The position numbers were made by a program, and so were the translations under genes. The notes beneath the pieces are model-generated. The model saw only the letters and a list, made by a program, of their open reading frames with translations. It did not search any database and was not told the DNA's origin. From an uncultured Verrucomicrobiales bacterium (GTDB lineage Bacteria > Verrucomicrobiota > Verrucomicrobiia > Verrucomicrobiales > Akkermansiaceae): a DNA stretch of 64,000 nt. How positions within the stretch are numbered: position 1 is the first letter of the stretch; each line of letters starts with the position of its first letter. The stretch spans positions 1-64,000 of the forward strand of contig CAJQKQ010000015.1 in NCBI GenBank assembly GCA_905478925.1, written 5' to 3'. Shown one piece after another: positions 17,598-27,437 of the stretch.

Positions 17598-17862
17598 GCG
17601 GGGTGTGATATTTATCGGTGTTTCACACACGCTAGGGCTGATCCGGCTCGGTCAGCCCACTTTAAAAATCTAGCAGCCCGCCTCACCCACACGGAAGTGA
17701 GATCCCGGGGAAAATGCCGTGTCTTGCCGTGGCTTCACTCCCTTTCCGGAGCTGCGGCGCTTACGTTTTTGATCAGAGCCGCCCGAGCCGGATCAGCCCT
17801 ACCATGATTGAATGAGTTGGGCTGAGTCAGGCGAATACACCAATAAAAATCACACCCTGTCT
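17598..17862. repeat. Long intergenic inverted-repeat element (MITE-like or structured RNA)
   Basis: The core ends are a perfect 19-nt inverted repeat, TAGGGCTGATCCGGCTCGG at 17633-17651 and its complement at 17783-17801. Outside these, GGGTGTGATATTTATCGGTGT (first 20 positions from 17600) recurs inverted as a near match at about 17832-17857. The distance between outer and inner arms is 13 bases on the left and 33 on the right. The centre contains further hairpins and no ORF. It fills the gap between the AI-2E gene start and the end of a truncated LamG-like gene. Confidence 0.75.
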
Positions 17863-17887
17863 GCAGGGCGCCTAGGTTAGGGGGTTT

Positions 17888-18490
17888 TCAAGAGATTGAA
17901 CCGCCAAGTACATGAAATTTGCCCCTCTCCAGCACCGGGCCGGAGAGTTTCGGATTATTCTCGTCGAAGCGTCCGAAGCTGCGCCCGTTCCTTGCGCCCC
18001 ACCAAACAGTGTTGTTGTCGTCGAGGCATGCCCAGACGCCCTCGTATTTCGCACCGTTCCGCAGGTTTCCGAAGAATGAGTTCACATCCTTCAACCCCAC
18101 ACGCTGTTCATGCACGGCGATGACGGCAACCCAGGAGTGGCCTTTCCCGGTTGTCAGCCCGTCGAAGGCATCCTCATCCATGCAGACGAGTTCCTGCTGG
18201 AGGAAAACAACGGAAGGCTTGCCGTCCGCGGTGGCTTTTTTCCGGAAAGTGGGGCGACCACTACCCGCCTCCGCCCTGCCTTCGTCTTGTTTCACGAAAA
18301 CCATGTCCGGGTGTGCTGACGCCTGGTTCTTCCATGAGACGACACGATCTCCGTCTTCTAGGATGACGCCCTTCGAGGCATCGAGATCGAGAACCAGTCC
18401 TTGCGCAGGCAGGGCTGATTTTTCCTCACCCAATGCGATGGGTGGAGACAGAAGAGCCAATTGGCAGATGACGATGGCGACAGCTTTCAA
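17888..18490 (-). CDS. Secreted LamG/concanavalin-like domain protein, C-terminally truncated
   Basis: 200 residues with a signal peptide (about 1-20) and then LDLDASKGVILEDGDRVVSW, the start of a jelly-roll carbohydrate-binding-type domain common in Planctomycetes and Verrucomicrobiota. The domain breaks off after FHVLGG, where homologous jelly rolls would continue for another 50-70 residues; the last residues SIS look like read-out into unrelated DNA. The truncation point lies 26 bases from the inverted-repeat element. It begins 7 bases after the PhoH gene, so it is probably co-transcribed with it. Functionality is doubtful. Confidence 0.65.
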   Translation of the reverse strand: MKAVAIVICQLALLSPPIALGEEKSALPAQGLVLDLDASKGVILEDGDRVVSWKNQASAHPDMVFVKQDEGRAEAGSGRPTFRKKATADGKPSVVFLQQELVCMDEDAFDGLTTGKGHSWVAVIAVHEQRVGLKDVNSFFGNLRNGAKYEGVWACLDDNNTVWWGARNGRSFGRFDENNPKLSGPVLERGKFHVLGGSIS

Positions 18491-18497
18491 GGTGCCA

Positions 18498-20009
18498 TCA
18501 CATCAGCTGGGCACCGGCCTCGGCAAGCTCAGAACGCTCGCCGCGGTTGAGCGCGACATGGGCGCTGAATGGCTGACCTTTGAGGCGGTTGCGGGTGTAT
18601 ACGAGGCCGTTGCTGCGACTGTCCACGTAGGGGTTGTCGATCTGCGCCGGATCGCCGACGAGGACGAGCTTCGAGTCCCGTGACATCCGGGTGACGATGG
18701 TTTTCGCCTCCTGCGGAGTGAGCTGCTGCGCCTCGTCGAGGATGAAAAAGCGGTTCGGAATCGAGCGGCCGCGGATGTAGCAGAGCGCCTCGATCTCGAG
18801 GACTCCCTGCTCCATGAGCGTCTCGTAAGGTTTTTTCGGCGGGGCGCCTCCTGCGTTCGGCTTGGCCTGCTTGCGCTTCGGGCCGAGCGGGACGTTCGGG
18901 CGCATCAGAAGATCGAGCGCGTCATGGATGGGCTGCAACCACGGTCGCATTTTTTCGTCGAGTGAACCGGGAAGAAAACCGAGCTGGTCGCCCATCGAGA
19001 CGACCGGGCGGCTGACGGTGATGCCAGTGTATTTCCGGTTAAACATCTCGTGCAGGCCGGCGGCCACTGCGACAAGCGTTTTACCCGTCCCGGCGTGGCC
19101 GTAGCAAGTGACGAGCGAAATATCGGGATTGAGCAGGGCGTCGATCAGGCAGCGCTGCCCGAGATTGAGCGGCTTGAGCACCTGCCCGTCGGGGATTTTC
19201 AGAACCTCCGGGATGTTCAGGCGGACGAACTTGCCGCCGAACTGGAGACGAGCGGGAATCGTCTGCTTCTCGCCGCATGCGAGCAGGACGTATTCGTTGA
19301 TGGCAACGCCTTGGAATCGCTCGGACTCAAGCTCGATCTCGCCGCTGCTGGCGAAACGGTGGAGCTCCGCGGTGTCCACCTCAACGCGGCGGACATCGTA
19401 ATTCGAGACCTCATGGGCATCGACCTTGTCATTGAGATAGTCCTGGCACTCGATGCTGACGGCGCGAGCCTTGAGCTGCAGATTGATATCCTTGGTGACG
19501 AGGGCGACCTGGCCGACCGGGTTGAACTGCTTGAGCAGGAAGCAGGCGGCGAGGATTCGGTGATCGACGCGGTCGCGATCCGGGAAAACGCGGTAGAACT
19601 GCTCGAGCTGTTCCGAGTTGTCAGCGCAGGCGGATGGATCGTAGATCACCAGGCGGATGGTGCCGCCACCCTCGGTGGGCACGCCGCTAGTTACTAGGGA
19701 TGACGTATCAAAGATGTCGGTGAGCCTGCGGTGCACGCGGCGGGCGTTGGCTCCGCGCTCAGACTGCTCGCCCTTGAATTTATCCAACTCCGCGAGGACA
19801 TCGACGAGTATGCAGATGTGGTTTTCCTTGAAACGCTCGAGGCAGGCGGGATCATGCAGCAGGACATTCGTATCGAGTACGTAGTTCTTGCCCTTTTCCG
19901 AAGGTGCCTTGAGGCCGAATTCCTCGATCGCCTTGCTGGCGGCGGAGGAGCGACGGGTTTTCTTGGGGGCTGCGACGGAAGGCGATTCTTCGAATAGGGC
20001 AGGTTGCAT
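18498..20009 (-). CDS. PhoH-like ATPase with N-terminal PIN domain
   Basis: 503 residues from ATG 20009 (MQPALFEESPSVAAPKKTRR). The PIN nuclease-like domain begins at NYVLDTNVLLHDP (about 40-180); the PhoH ATPase follows, with Walker A GHAGTGKT and Walker B FILDEAQQLTP. PIN-PhoH fusions (YlaK type) act as RNA helicase/RNase modules in other bacteria. A structured leader precedes the gene and the truncated LamG-like gene follows 7 bases after the stop. Confidence 0.92.
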   Translation of the reverse strand: MQPALFEESPSVAAPKKTRRSSAASKAIEEFGLKAPSEKGKNYVLDTNVLLHDPACLERFKENHICILVDVLAELDKFKGEQSERGANARRVHRRLTDIFDTSSLVTSGVPTEGGGTIRLVIYDPSACADNSEQLEQFYRVFPDRDRVDHRILAACFLLKQFNPVGQVALVTKDINLQLKARAVSIECQDYLNDKVDAHEVSNYDVRRVEVDTAELHRFASSGEIELESERFQGVAINEYVLLACGEKQTIPARLQFGGKFVRLNIPEVLKIPDGQVLKPLNLGQRCLIDALLNPDISLVTCYGHAGTGKTLVAVAAGLHEMFNRKYTGITVSRPVVSMGDQLGFLPGSLDEKMRPWLQPIHDALDLLMRPNVPLGPKRKQAKPNAGGAPPKKPYETLMEQGVLEIEALCYIRGRSIPNRFFILDEAQQLTPQEAKTIVTRMSRDSKLVLVGDPAQIDNPYVDSRSNGLVYTRNRLKGQPFSAHVALNRGERSELAEAGAQLM

Positions 20010-20058
20010 GGACACGATATCGGGGTTGACGGGTGATGGCGGCGTGAAAAACGGAGGA

Positions 20059-20144
20059 GGTGCGCGAAACGGGGCGCACCAGAGTGCCGGGGGGGCAGCT
20101 AGACGGGCCGGAAAGGACCCTTGCTGGGCCACCAAAGGGTGGCC
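20059..20144 (-). promoter_or_regulatory. Hairpin-rich 5' leader of the PhoH gene
   Basis: Two strong hairpins lie upstream of the start at 20009: GGCCACC/GGTGGCC (20127-20144) and GGTGCGC/GCGCACC (20059-20080), with G/C-rich sequence between them. An AT-rich promoter-like region (TATAAACTATC) lies around 20170-20185. This could be a structured untranslated leader; no known riboswitch is recognised. Confidence 0.4.
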
Positions 20145-20216
20145 GGGTGACATCTCTTTTTATCAAGATGTATAAACTATCTGTTTTTTACGGCGTGATG
20201 ACAACCGCTAAATCAA

Positions 20217-20246
20217 CGCTGCCCGCTTTTTGCATTGCGGGCAGCG
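20217..20246 (-). terminator. Hairpin after H1-like gene
   Basis: CGCTGCCCGC and GCGGGCAGCG form a perfect 10-bp stem with a 10-nt loop, 19 bases after the H1-like gene stop. The T-run after it is weak (TTGATTT on the minus strand). Confidence 0.6.
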
Positions 20247-20265
20247 CTTGGGAAACGGACTGCGA

Positions 20266-20547
20266 TCAGCCCTTGAGCGAGCGCTCGGCCTCAAGCCAGT
20301 CGCTGTTGTGGTCACCGGGAAGGCCTAGTTCCATGCGGCGGCGGTAGTTGTGGTAAGCGGCCTTGGCGACGGCATCGAGAGCCAGGGCGGCTTTCTTCGC
20401 AGCGGGCTTTCTGGCCGCCTTTTTGGCAGGATTCTTTTTCGCGGTGGCCTTGGCCGGTGCTTTCTTAGCCGCTGCCTTTTTCGCAGGGGCGGACTTCACG
20501 GCGGACTTTTTGGCCGCCACCTTCTTGGTAGATTTCTTTGCAGACAT
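20266..20547 (-). CDS. Histone H1-like Lys/Ala-rich protein
   Basis: 93 residues from ATG 20547. Residues 1-55 are repeated KKA/AAKK/PAKK units like the C-terminal tail of histone H1, expected to bind DNA or RNA by charge. The last 35 residues (AYHNYRRRMELGLPGDHNSD, then WLEAERSL) look like a DUF2934-type helix pair. Similar chromatin-like proteins occur in Planctomycetes, Chlamydiae and Verrucomicrobiota. The gene is divergent from the OmpA-domain gene. Confidence 0.85.
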   Translation of the reverse strand: MSAKKSTKKVAAKKSAVKSAPAKKAAAKKAPAKATAKKNPAKKAARKPAAKKAALALDAVAKAAYHNYRRRMELGLPGDHNSDWLEAERSLKG

Positions 20548-20659
20548 GATTTTCGGAAATGCGTTCGGGACAAGACACCTTAGCAGGTTCGGTGCCGGGC
20601 TTCGCATAAGTGGGGTTTTCCGGCATTGCCAGTCCGAATCCTTGGCTTATCATACCCGC

Positions 20660-21888
20660 ATGGAGCAGGACTATCGCTGGAGCGACATGCGCGACACCGG
20701 CGGCTACCGTCTCCCCGGCCCGGAGCATCTCGGTCGCTGGGCGACAGTGGCCATGCTGGTATCTATCCTGCTGCATGTACTGGTGTTTTTCGCTCTCGAC
20801 CATGTGAGGATCGCGCTCGGAATTTCCCAGCCGGAGGAGCTTTCCACCGCCCCCATCAATGTCCGCCAAATGGAGGTCAAACCCTATGAGCCGCAGCAGG
20901 CGCTGCCGCCCGAGGAAACAGTCACCCCGCCGTCGGAATCCGCCTCCCTGCTGGAGGAGATCGATCTCCTGGATCTGCTCCCGGAGGACGTGGAAATCGA
21001 CATCGCGCCCAGCATCACGGATCCGGAATACGCCCTGAAAATGTCCAACCCGCTCGCTGAGGGCGAACTGGACGCGCCGGACACGAAGGTTTCCTCAAAT
21101 TTCGACATCAGTGCGGATCTGCCCGAGTTTGGTCGCATGGAGGAGGAGCTGAAACCGGCTGCCGTCGGCCAGATCACGGTCGATCCCGGTGCGGTCGTGG
21201 TTGACGACGGCCAGCTCAACGCATTCACCGATGAGCTAATCAAGAAGGGCAACAACGGCCTCGTGGACAACGGCAAGCTCGATGGCATCGAGTCGCTCGA
21301 CCAGCTCTTGGATCTTCCCGCTAACCTCCTGCTTTCCAAGAAAACCCTCCTGCCCAGCGACCTAATCTTCGAGTTCAACCGCGCGGAACTCCGAGAAAGC
21401 GCGAAGGTCGGCCTGATGAAACTCGGCCTGCTCATCGACCGCAATCCGAACCTCTACTGCTGGATCGAAGGCCACACCGACCTCATCGGCGGAGACGAAC
21501 CCAACTTCCTGCTCTCTAGACAGCGGGCGGACGCGGTGAAATCATATCTCGTCGAGTCCATGCGCATGGATCCGGAGCGAATCATCACCAGGGGCTTCGG
21601 GAAAACCCAGCCGCTCGTCTCCGGAGGTGACGCCGATGCCCAGACGCCCAACCGCCGCGTCGAGATCCGCATGCGCAAGACCCCGCCACCCGACGAGCCG
21701 ATCAGGGTCACGCCCAAGGCGAAGCCGGTCACGCCGCCAGCGCCCCCGAAGGCGATCCTTGTGAAACCGAATGTCCCGCCGCCGCCGACACCGCCAAAGG
21801 CGATCGTCGGGCCGGATCAGCCCGAAATCCTCAAGGCCCAGCCGGTCGAGGAATTTCGCCCCGCGCCCCGCGCCCTACCCGTCGAGCC

Positions 21889-21892
<4 letters not shown>
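20660..21892 (+). CDS. OmpA/MotB-domain envelope protein with N-terminal anchor
   Basis: 410 residues from ATG 20660 (MEQDYRWSDMRDTGGYRLPG). A membrane helix at about 27-47 is followed by an acidic linker, and the OmpA C-terminal domain (about 235-335) contains the peptidoglycan-binding pattern (IEGHTDLIGGDEPN, LSRQRADAVKSYL, NRRVEIRMRK). A Pro-rich tail of about 65 residues ends the protein. It probably links the inner membrane to peptidoglycan. Its last 4 bases overlap the GTG start of rlmN, which suggests translational coupling. Confidence 0.87.
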
Positions 21893-22971
<1,079 letters not shown>

Positions 22972-22980
22972 GCACCAGCC

Positions 22981-23082
22981 ATGGAGCGCGGCTTCGCAAG
23001 CCGCTTGGGTTGACTGGTTTTGTTCTGAGGCGCTCTCCCGTGAATCATCGCCAAGGAAGCGGCTTGCAAAGCCGCGCTCCAT
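22981..23082. repeat. REP-like inverted pair, copy 1
   Basis: The 102-bp unit has 26-bp ends, ATGGAGCGCGGCTTCGCAAG plus CCGCTT on the left and its complement on the right, with one mismatch. Each end is itself a hairpin (GCGGCTT/AAGCCGC). Related units occur at 41051-41137 and 45614-45744, also just after gene ends. Confidence 0.85.
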
Positions 23083-23541
23083 ATCGGCTACGCCGCGTCC
23101 CACTTTGAATCCCGCCCCGGAAAGCTGCGGATTCCGGTAGCTGAAACCACCCGCTTCACCATTGAAAGCATAGCGGTTCATTGGGGAAGATTTGGCGACC
23201 GCTTCAAGGGCATACCCAAGGAGGGTGGTGGCGGGAAAACGGCTTCCTGGCCGGGCGAATACGTGACTTCCTACAGGCTCGAATACAGGCAGGAGGGCTC
23301 TGGTGAATAGCTTCCCCTGCATGCATGGAAAGGACGCCCGGTGGATGAGAAAGCGGAAGGCGTGGAGGTTCAGCGGCTTCCCACGGATCAGCCCGGTTGC
23401 AGCTCAGAAGTCATCACCACAATCGTCACCCCCGATATTCAGAATATCGCCGAGGTGCGGATCCGCGCCAATGGCAGCCACTGGATCGGACTGTATGAAT
23501 TGGAGGTCTTCGGAAGACCCTCACGATCCCCCGCTCCCTAG
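23083..23541 (+). pseudogene. Decayed F5/8 type C (discoidin-like) domain fragment
   Basis: One reading frame runs from the end of the repeat to 23541, broken by a single TAG at 23308-23310. Before the stop it reads FTIESIAVHWGRFGDRFKGI and SYRLEYRQEGSGE; after it, VQRLPTDQPGCSSEVI and EVRIRANGSHWIGLYELEVFG. The last string is the typical end of a galactose-binding-like F5/8C domain. No start codon or upstream enzyme domain remains, so it is the tail of a lost secreted protein. The 5' edge coincides with the REP-like element. Confidence 0.65.
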
Positions 23542-23870
23542 AACGGCTTGTAGATCCCGAGGTAGGCGGCACCCACCGCAGCCACGAGGCAGAGCGTGAG
23601 CACAATCACCGGGTGCAGGATCTTTTTCTTCGAAAGGACAGGAGCCGCGCCGATGAAAAGCCAGATGCCGAGTTTCGCCATCCACCAGTATTGATCCATC
23701 GGCGGTTTCTTGAGCATCGCGAAGCCGATGAGCAGGATGAAGATCAGCGAGATGCCGTGCAGCGCGGATGCCGCCTTTTTCTGGGAGCCTCCGAGCATGG
23801 TGGCACCGAGCGAGGCGAAGAGGGCGAAGACACCGGCGAGGTGGAGCGTTTTTAACAAAAGTGGATCCAT
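23538..23870 (-). CDS. Small four-helix membrane protein
   Basis: 110 residues with four hydrophobic helices (for example LHLAGVFALFASLGATMLGG and VIVLTLCLVAAVGAAYLGI) and a Lys-rich loop. It resembles small SirB2/DUF-type inner-membrane proteins, but I cannot assign a family with confidence. It ends convergently with the discoidin-like fragment, overlapping its last codon by 3 bases. Confidence 0.75.
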   Translation of the reverse strand: MDPLLLKTLHLAGVFALFASLGATMLGGSQKKAASALHGISLIFILLIGFAMLKKPPMDQYWWMAKLGIWLFIGAAPVLSKKKILHPVIVLTLCLVAAVGAAYLGIYKPF

Positions 23871-23959
23871 ATCTGGCGCGGAGCTTCGGCGGCGCGGGGC
23901 GCGAAATCAAGAGAAACCTAGAAAGTTACGGGGCGGAGGCCACGTAAGAACTTGTGTCA

Positions 23960-24199
23960 ATGAAACGCAAACTCGCATGGATCGGAGCTATTCTGGCCGG
24001 ATTGTACCTGCTCACCGCCGGACCGATTCCGGATCCGATCCCGTTCATCGACGAGGGAGTCGCCCTCGCGGTTCTACTGAAATGCACCATGTTCCTTGGC
24101 TACGATCTGAGGAAATGGTTGCCCTTTTTCGGGAAATCCGCCAAATCCAAGCCCACCTGTAACAACGGGGGGATCAAGGACGTTACCATAGACGTCTGA
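23960..24199 (+). CDS. Small DUF1232/YkvA-like membrane protein
   Basis: 79 residues from ATG 23960 (MKRKLAWIGAILAGLYLLTA); GTG 23954 is an alternative. One N-terminal helix is followed by PIPDPIPFIDEGVALAVLL, which resembles the DUF1232 signature. The tail is basic and ends with CNNGGIKDVTIDV. Function is unknown. Confidence 0.65.
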   Translation: MKRKLAWIGAILAGLYLLTAGPIPDPIPFIDEGVALAVLLKCTMFLGYDLRKWLPFFGKSAKSKPTCNNGGIKDVTIDV

Positions 24200-24238
24200 T
24201 CCGCATCCCCCGCCCACCTTCCATCACATCCATAAGAA

Positions 24239-25768
24239 ATGAGCACCGAAATCGACCTCGACGAACACCCAGCAAAGACCAAGCGTCCCTATTTCCTGAC
24301 ATTTGTCGGCCTGCTTACCATCGCCGGACTCATCTCCTTGCCCTTCGTTGCAGGCGAGCCGGACGGTGATAAAATGCCCGATATCGTCCGTTTCCTCGGC
24401 CATTTCCATCCCTTCATCCTGCACCTTCCGATCGGTATTTTCGTCCTGATCCTCTGCCAGGAATTTGTCGCGCTGTTCTCCCGCCACAAACCATACCGGA
24501 GCATCCTGCCCGCGTTTCTCGGCGCCGCCAGCGCGGTCACGGCAATGCTTACGGGCTTCCTGCTCTACCAGGGCGGCGGCTTCGAGGGCAGCGAACTCGT
24601 GGAGGATCATCTCTGGGGCGGGCTGGCCTTCGCCTGTGCCGCCGTGCTGACTTTCATCGTCAAGATATGGAGCGCCGCACCGGGCTCGTCACAAGCGCTG
24701 TACCGCATCCTCGTCCTCGCCAGCGTCGGCGTGATGACCTACGCCAGCCACGACGGCGCATCGATCACCCACGGCAAGGACTACCTCACCGAATACGCCC
24801 CCGATTCGATCCGCAAACTGCTCGGCCTGGAGCCCAAGGAAAAAACGGAGGAAATCCCGGTCAAGCCGCTTGAGGAACAGATTGTGTATGCGGACATCGT
24901 CCAGCCCATCCTGAACAAGCGCTGTGTGCAGTGCCACAAAGAAGGAAAATCCAAGGGCAAGTTCCGCATGGATTCCTATGAAATGCTCGTCAAGGGCGGC
25001 AAGGAAGGTGACGGCATCGAGCCGGGCAACGCCGAGGACAGCAACATCGTCTACCGTACCGAGCTTGACGAGGATGACGAGGAGCACATGCCGCCGGAAG
25101 GCAAGAAGGACATCGAGGATCACGAGCTTGCGATCATCAAGTGGTGGATCAGCGAAGGCGCGGATCCCGAGAAAACCGTCGCCGATCTCGACCTTCCCGA
25201 CGAGATCCGCGAAGCGATCGGCAAGCTCGATCGCTCCATCTCCAAGGGCGGCGATGCCGGTACCGGCGACAAGCCCAAGGCCAACACGCCCTCTGACGAA
25301 CTGCGAGCCAAGGTCGCGGAGCTTTCCAAGGATTTCCCCGGCGGGCTGACCTTCGAGTCCCAGTCCACCTCCAACCTCACCTTCACCGGTGTCTCCCTGC
25401 GGAAAAACCTCACCGACGATCTTTTCGCAAAACTCGGCTCCGTGATCCCGAAGATGGTCACTGTCGATCTCTCGGCCTCATCGGTCACTGACGCGTCCGT
25501 CGCGCTGCTTGCCTCGGCCACGGATCTGCGGATGATTCGCCTTTCGGAAACCGGAATCACAGACGCAGCCATCGACACCCTCGTGAAGCTTCAGAAACTC
25601 GAATCAGTCAACTTCTACGGCACCAAGGTCACCGACGAAGGCGTGAAAAAACTATCCGCCCTTCCCAACCTCAAGCGCCTCTATCTGTGGCAGACGGATG
25701 TCACTCCCGCCGCCATCGAGGAGCTCCAGAAAGCGCTGCCGGAAGTGGAGATCGTGACCGGCATCTGA
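24239..25768 (+). CDS. DUF2231 membrane domain - cytochrome c - leucine-rich repeat protein
   Basis: 509 residues. Four or five membrane helices near the start (about 20-170) include the DUF2231 motif FHPFILHLPIGIFVLIL. A planctomycete-type cytochrome c domain (about 215-310) has CVQCH as the single haem motif and MPPEGK as the likely methionine ligand. Leucine-rich repeats occupy the last 150 residues (ITDAAIDTLVKLQKLESVNF). Proteins of this build are common in Planctomycetes and Verrucomicrobiota, often near Gfo/Idh or DUF1501/1553 genes; no such partner is adjacent here. A periplasmic electron-transfer role is inferred. Confidence 0.88.
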   Translation: MSTEIDLDEHPAKTKRPYFLTFVGLLTIAGLISLPFVAGEPDGDKMPDIVRFLGHFHPFILHLPIGIFVLILCQEFVALFSRHKPYRSILPAFLGAASAVTAMLTGFLLYQGGGFEGSELVEDHLWGGLAFACAAVLTFIVKIWSAAPGSSQALYRILVLASVGVMTYASHDGASITHGKDYLTEYAPDSIRKLLGLEPKEKTEEIPVKPLEEQIVYADIVQPILNKRCVQCHKEGKSKGKFRMDSYEMLVKGGKEGDGIEPGNAEDSNIVYRTELDEDDEEHMPPEGKKDIEDHELAIIKWWISEGADPEKTVADLDLPDEIREAIGKLDRSISKGGDAGTGDKPKANTPSDELRAKVAELSKDFPGGLTFESQSTSNLTFTGVSLRKNLTDDLFAKLGSVIPKMVTVDLSASSVTDASVALLASATDLRMIRLSETGITDAAIDTLVKLQKLESVNFYGTKVTDEGVKKLSALPNLKRLYLWQTDVTPAAIEELQKALPEVEIVTGI

Positions 25769-25905
25769 TCCGGGCTTTTGCTCAGGGAGACATCGGTGGG
25801 ATTTCCAAAGAAATCTAAGGGTACACGGCTCTTAACCCGAAGTTTGATGCGGAAGCCGAGCGGAAAGCCATTGAGAAGGCTTTGGCGAAGTAAGCCGGAA
25901 AGGAA

Positions 25906-26706
25906 CTACTTCTCCAGCTCCGTAAATTTCTCCGCGCCTTTAATTTCCAACCTCGTCCACGGCGCTTCCGGGGTGATGTCCGCAAGCTTCAGGGCGGCCG
26001 GTGAAATACCGGCGGCTTCCGAATTGTGAAGGGCGGCGACCACCGCTGCCGGATCGAGGCGGTTGAGCGGCTGGGAAACGTAGCCCGCGCCGATATCGAC
26101 GCCGTCGCTGCTACGCGCCTCGAAGTGGAGGTGAGCCGGATAATGGCCACCTGCGGTGCCGACGGTGCCGATCACCTCACCGCGCGCGACGAGGGAGTCG
26201 AGGGTGCTTTTGATATCGAGGAGGTGAGCATACATCGTGTGGACCGGTTTCCCCTCCGGATCGCGGTGGGCGAGGACGACAATGTTCCCCCAGCCCGGCG
26301 AGGGCTCGCCGGCATACACAACCAGGCCGTTGCCTGCGGCGAAAACGGGATCGCCGAGATCCGTGTTCATGCCGCCGATGCCGTTCAGATCGTCGCCCGT
26401 GTGATGGCCGCCGCGGCGGTCATTCATTTCCCAGAATTTCTGGGCGTTGTAGGTGAGCGCGCCGTTTTCTGAACCCATCGGCGTGTCCATTTTCGTAACG
26501 CTCGGGATCTGGTTCGCCTGCCAGGCGGAGAGAAAATGGAAACGCATGTCAGGGTTGCCGTTCTCCGGCATTTCGAAGGGCGTATCCCAATCCTGGAAGC
26601 CGACAAGCTTGACCTCGGCCACCCCCGTCTGCGAGCTACGCCACACCGCGTAGCCGACAAGTCCGGCGGCGATCACTAGGGTCAGGAGCAGGCGGGCGGA
26701 TTTCAT
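25906..26706 (-). CDS. M23 family metallopeptidase
   Basis: 266 residues from ATG 26706 (MKSARLLLTLVIAAGLVGYA), anchored or exported by the N-terminal helix. The M23 (LytM-type) domain has HHTGDDLNG (zinc His and Asp) and HLHFE (active-site and zinc His), with a G-x-G-N block at GWGNIVVLAH. It should cleave peptide cross-links in peptidoglycan. The frame is open upstream to 26817 but the extension is unlikely. Confidence 0.9.
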   Translation of the reverse strand: MKSARLLLTLVIAAGLVGYAVWRSSQTGVAEVKLVGFQDWDTPFEMPENGNPDMRFHFLSAWQANQIPSVTKMDTPMGSENGALTYNAQKFWEMNDRRGGHHTGDDLNGIGGMNTDLGDPVFAAGNGLVVYAGEPSPGWGNIVVLAHRDPEGKPVHTMYAHLLDIKSTLDSLVARGEVIGTVGTAGGHYPAHLHFEARSSDGVDIGAGYVSQPLNRLDPAAVVAALHNSEAAGISPAALKLADITPEAPWTRLEIKGAEKFTELEK

Positions 26707-26833
26707 TCCCTGATTACGGGGGGAAACGGGGGTTTGTTCAATGACGGAGATGGATCGGGTTTTGTTCCCGTGACAGGATTCATCAAACAAACGGCGTATC
26801 CCTCCCGCTGTGGACAAATATGCACCAACCTAA

Positions 26834-27016
26834 ATGAAACCTCTATTCGTCGCAGCCTCCCTGATGGCTCTTGCCACAGTGTCCTCTGCCGAGGAAATAA
26901 CCGCTCCGGATGTGCCGCTCAATGTGGTCGGGGTTTTTCCCCATGGAACTTTCTCCGAAGCTGGCAGTGAGGGCGACTACACATTCAAGGGCGACACTGC
27001 CGTTGACCTCAAGTGA
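26834..27016 (+). CDS. Short secreted peptide of unknown function
   Basis: 60 residues, [20 protein letters not shown] as a signal peptide, then a mature part of about 40 residues rich in Asp/Gly. I do not recognise it; it may be a truncated secreted protein. Its stop overlaps a possible GTG start (27013) of the ferredoxin gene, so the pair could be coupled. The gene is divergent from the M23 peptidase. Confidence 0.5.
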   Translation: MKPLFVAASLMALATVSSAEEITAPDVPLNVVGVFPHGTFSEAGSEGDYTFKGDTAVDLK

Positions 27017-27042
27017 CGGGGACGGATAGGTTGAGTTTCACC

Positions 27043-27396
27043 ATGGATGCAGAACTGGAAAAAAGCGTAGCGGCACTCAGGCTCGAAAAGGTTGAGCGGC
27101 ACATCTTCCTCTGCGCCCAGCCAACCGAAGCGAAATGCTGCGAACCCGCCGCCGGCGCGGCCTCATGGGATTTCCTAAAACGCCGGCTCAAGCAACTCGG
27201 CCTCTCCGGCAGTGGGGAAAAGGTGGCTCTCCGCACCAAGGCGGACTGCCTCCGCGTCTGCATGCGCGGGCCCGTAGCGGTCGTGTATCCCGAAGGTGTC
27301 TGGTACCACTCCTGCACACCGGAGGTGCTGGAGCGAATCATCCAGGAACATCTCATCGGCGGGCAGATCGTCGATGAATTTTGCCTGAATGAGTGA
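27043..27396 (+). CDS. Thioredoxin-like [2Fe-2S] ferredoxin
   Basis: 117 residues from ATG 27043 ([20 protein letters not shown]); a GTG at 27013 is also possible. The cysteine pattern [14 protein letters not shown] followed by ADCLRVC and the block [20 protein letters not shown] matches the thioredoxin-like 2Fe-2S ferredoxins. These are small electron carriers; the partner enzyme is not shown by context. A strong hairpin follows the stop. Confidence 0.85.
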   Translation: MDAELEKSVAALRLEKVERHIFLCAQPTEAKCCEPAAGAASWDFLKRRLKQLGLSGSGEKVALRTKADCLRVCMRGPVAVVYPEGVWYHSCTPEVLERIIQEHLIGGQIVDEFCLNE

Positions 27397-27398
27397 TT

Positions 27399-27426
27399 GG
27401 AGGGGCGAACGCTGGTTCGCCCCTCC
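27399..27426. terminator. Hairpin between convergent genes
   Basis: GGAGGGGCGAAC and GTTCGCCCCTCC make a perfect 12-bp stem with a GCTG loop, between the ferredoxin gene and pyrD. There is no T-run on either side; it may be a terminator or an intergenic repeat of the same general kind as the hairpin at 63440. Confidence 0.65.
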
Positions 27427-27437
27427 TCATAAAATGT

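Noticed and set aside
25819..25893. Short coding-like string ending AEAERKAIEKALAK before a stop
   Set aside because: Only 24 codons after an in-frame stop; too short to call a gene or a pseudogene.
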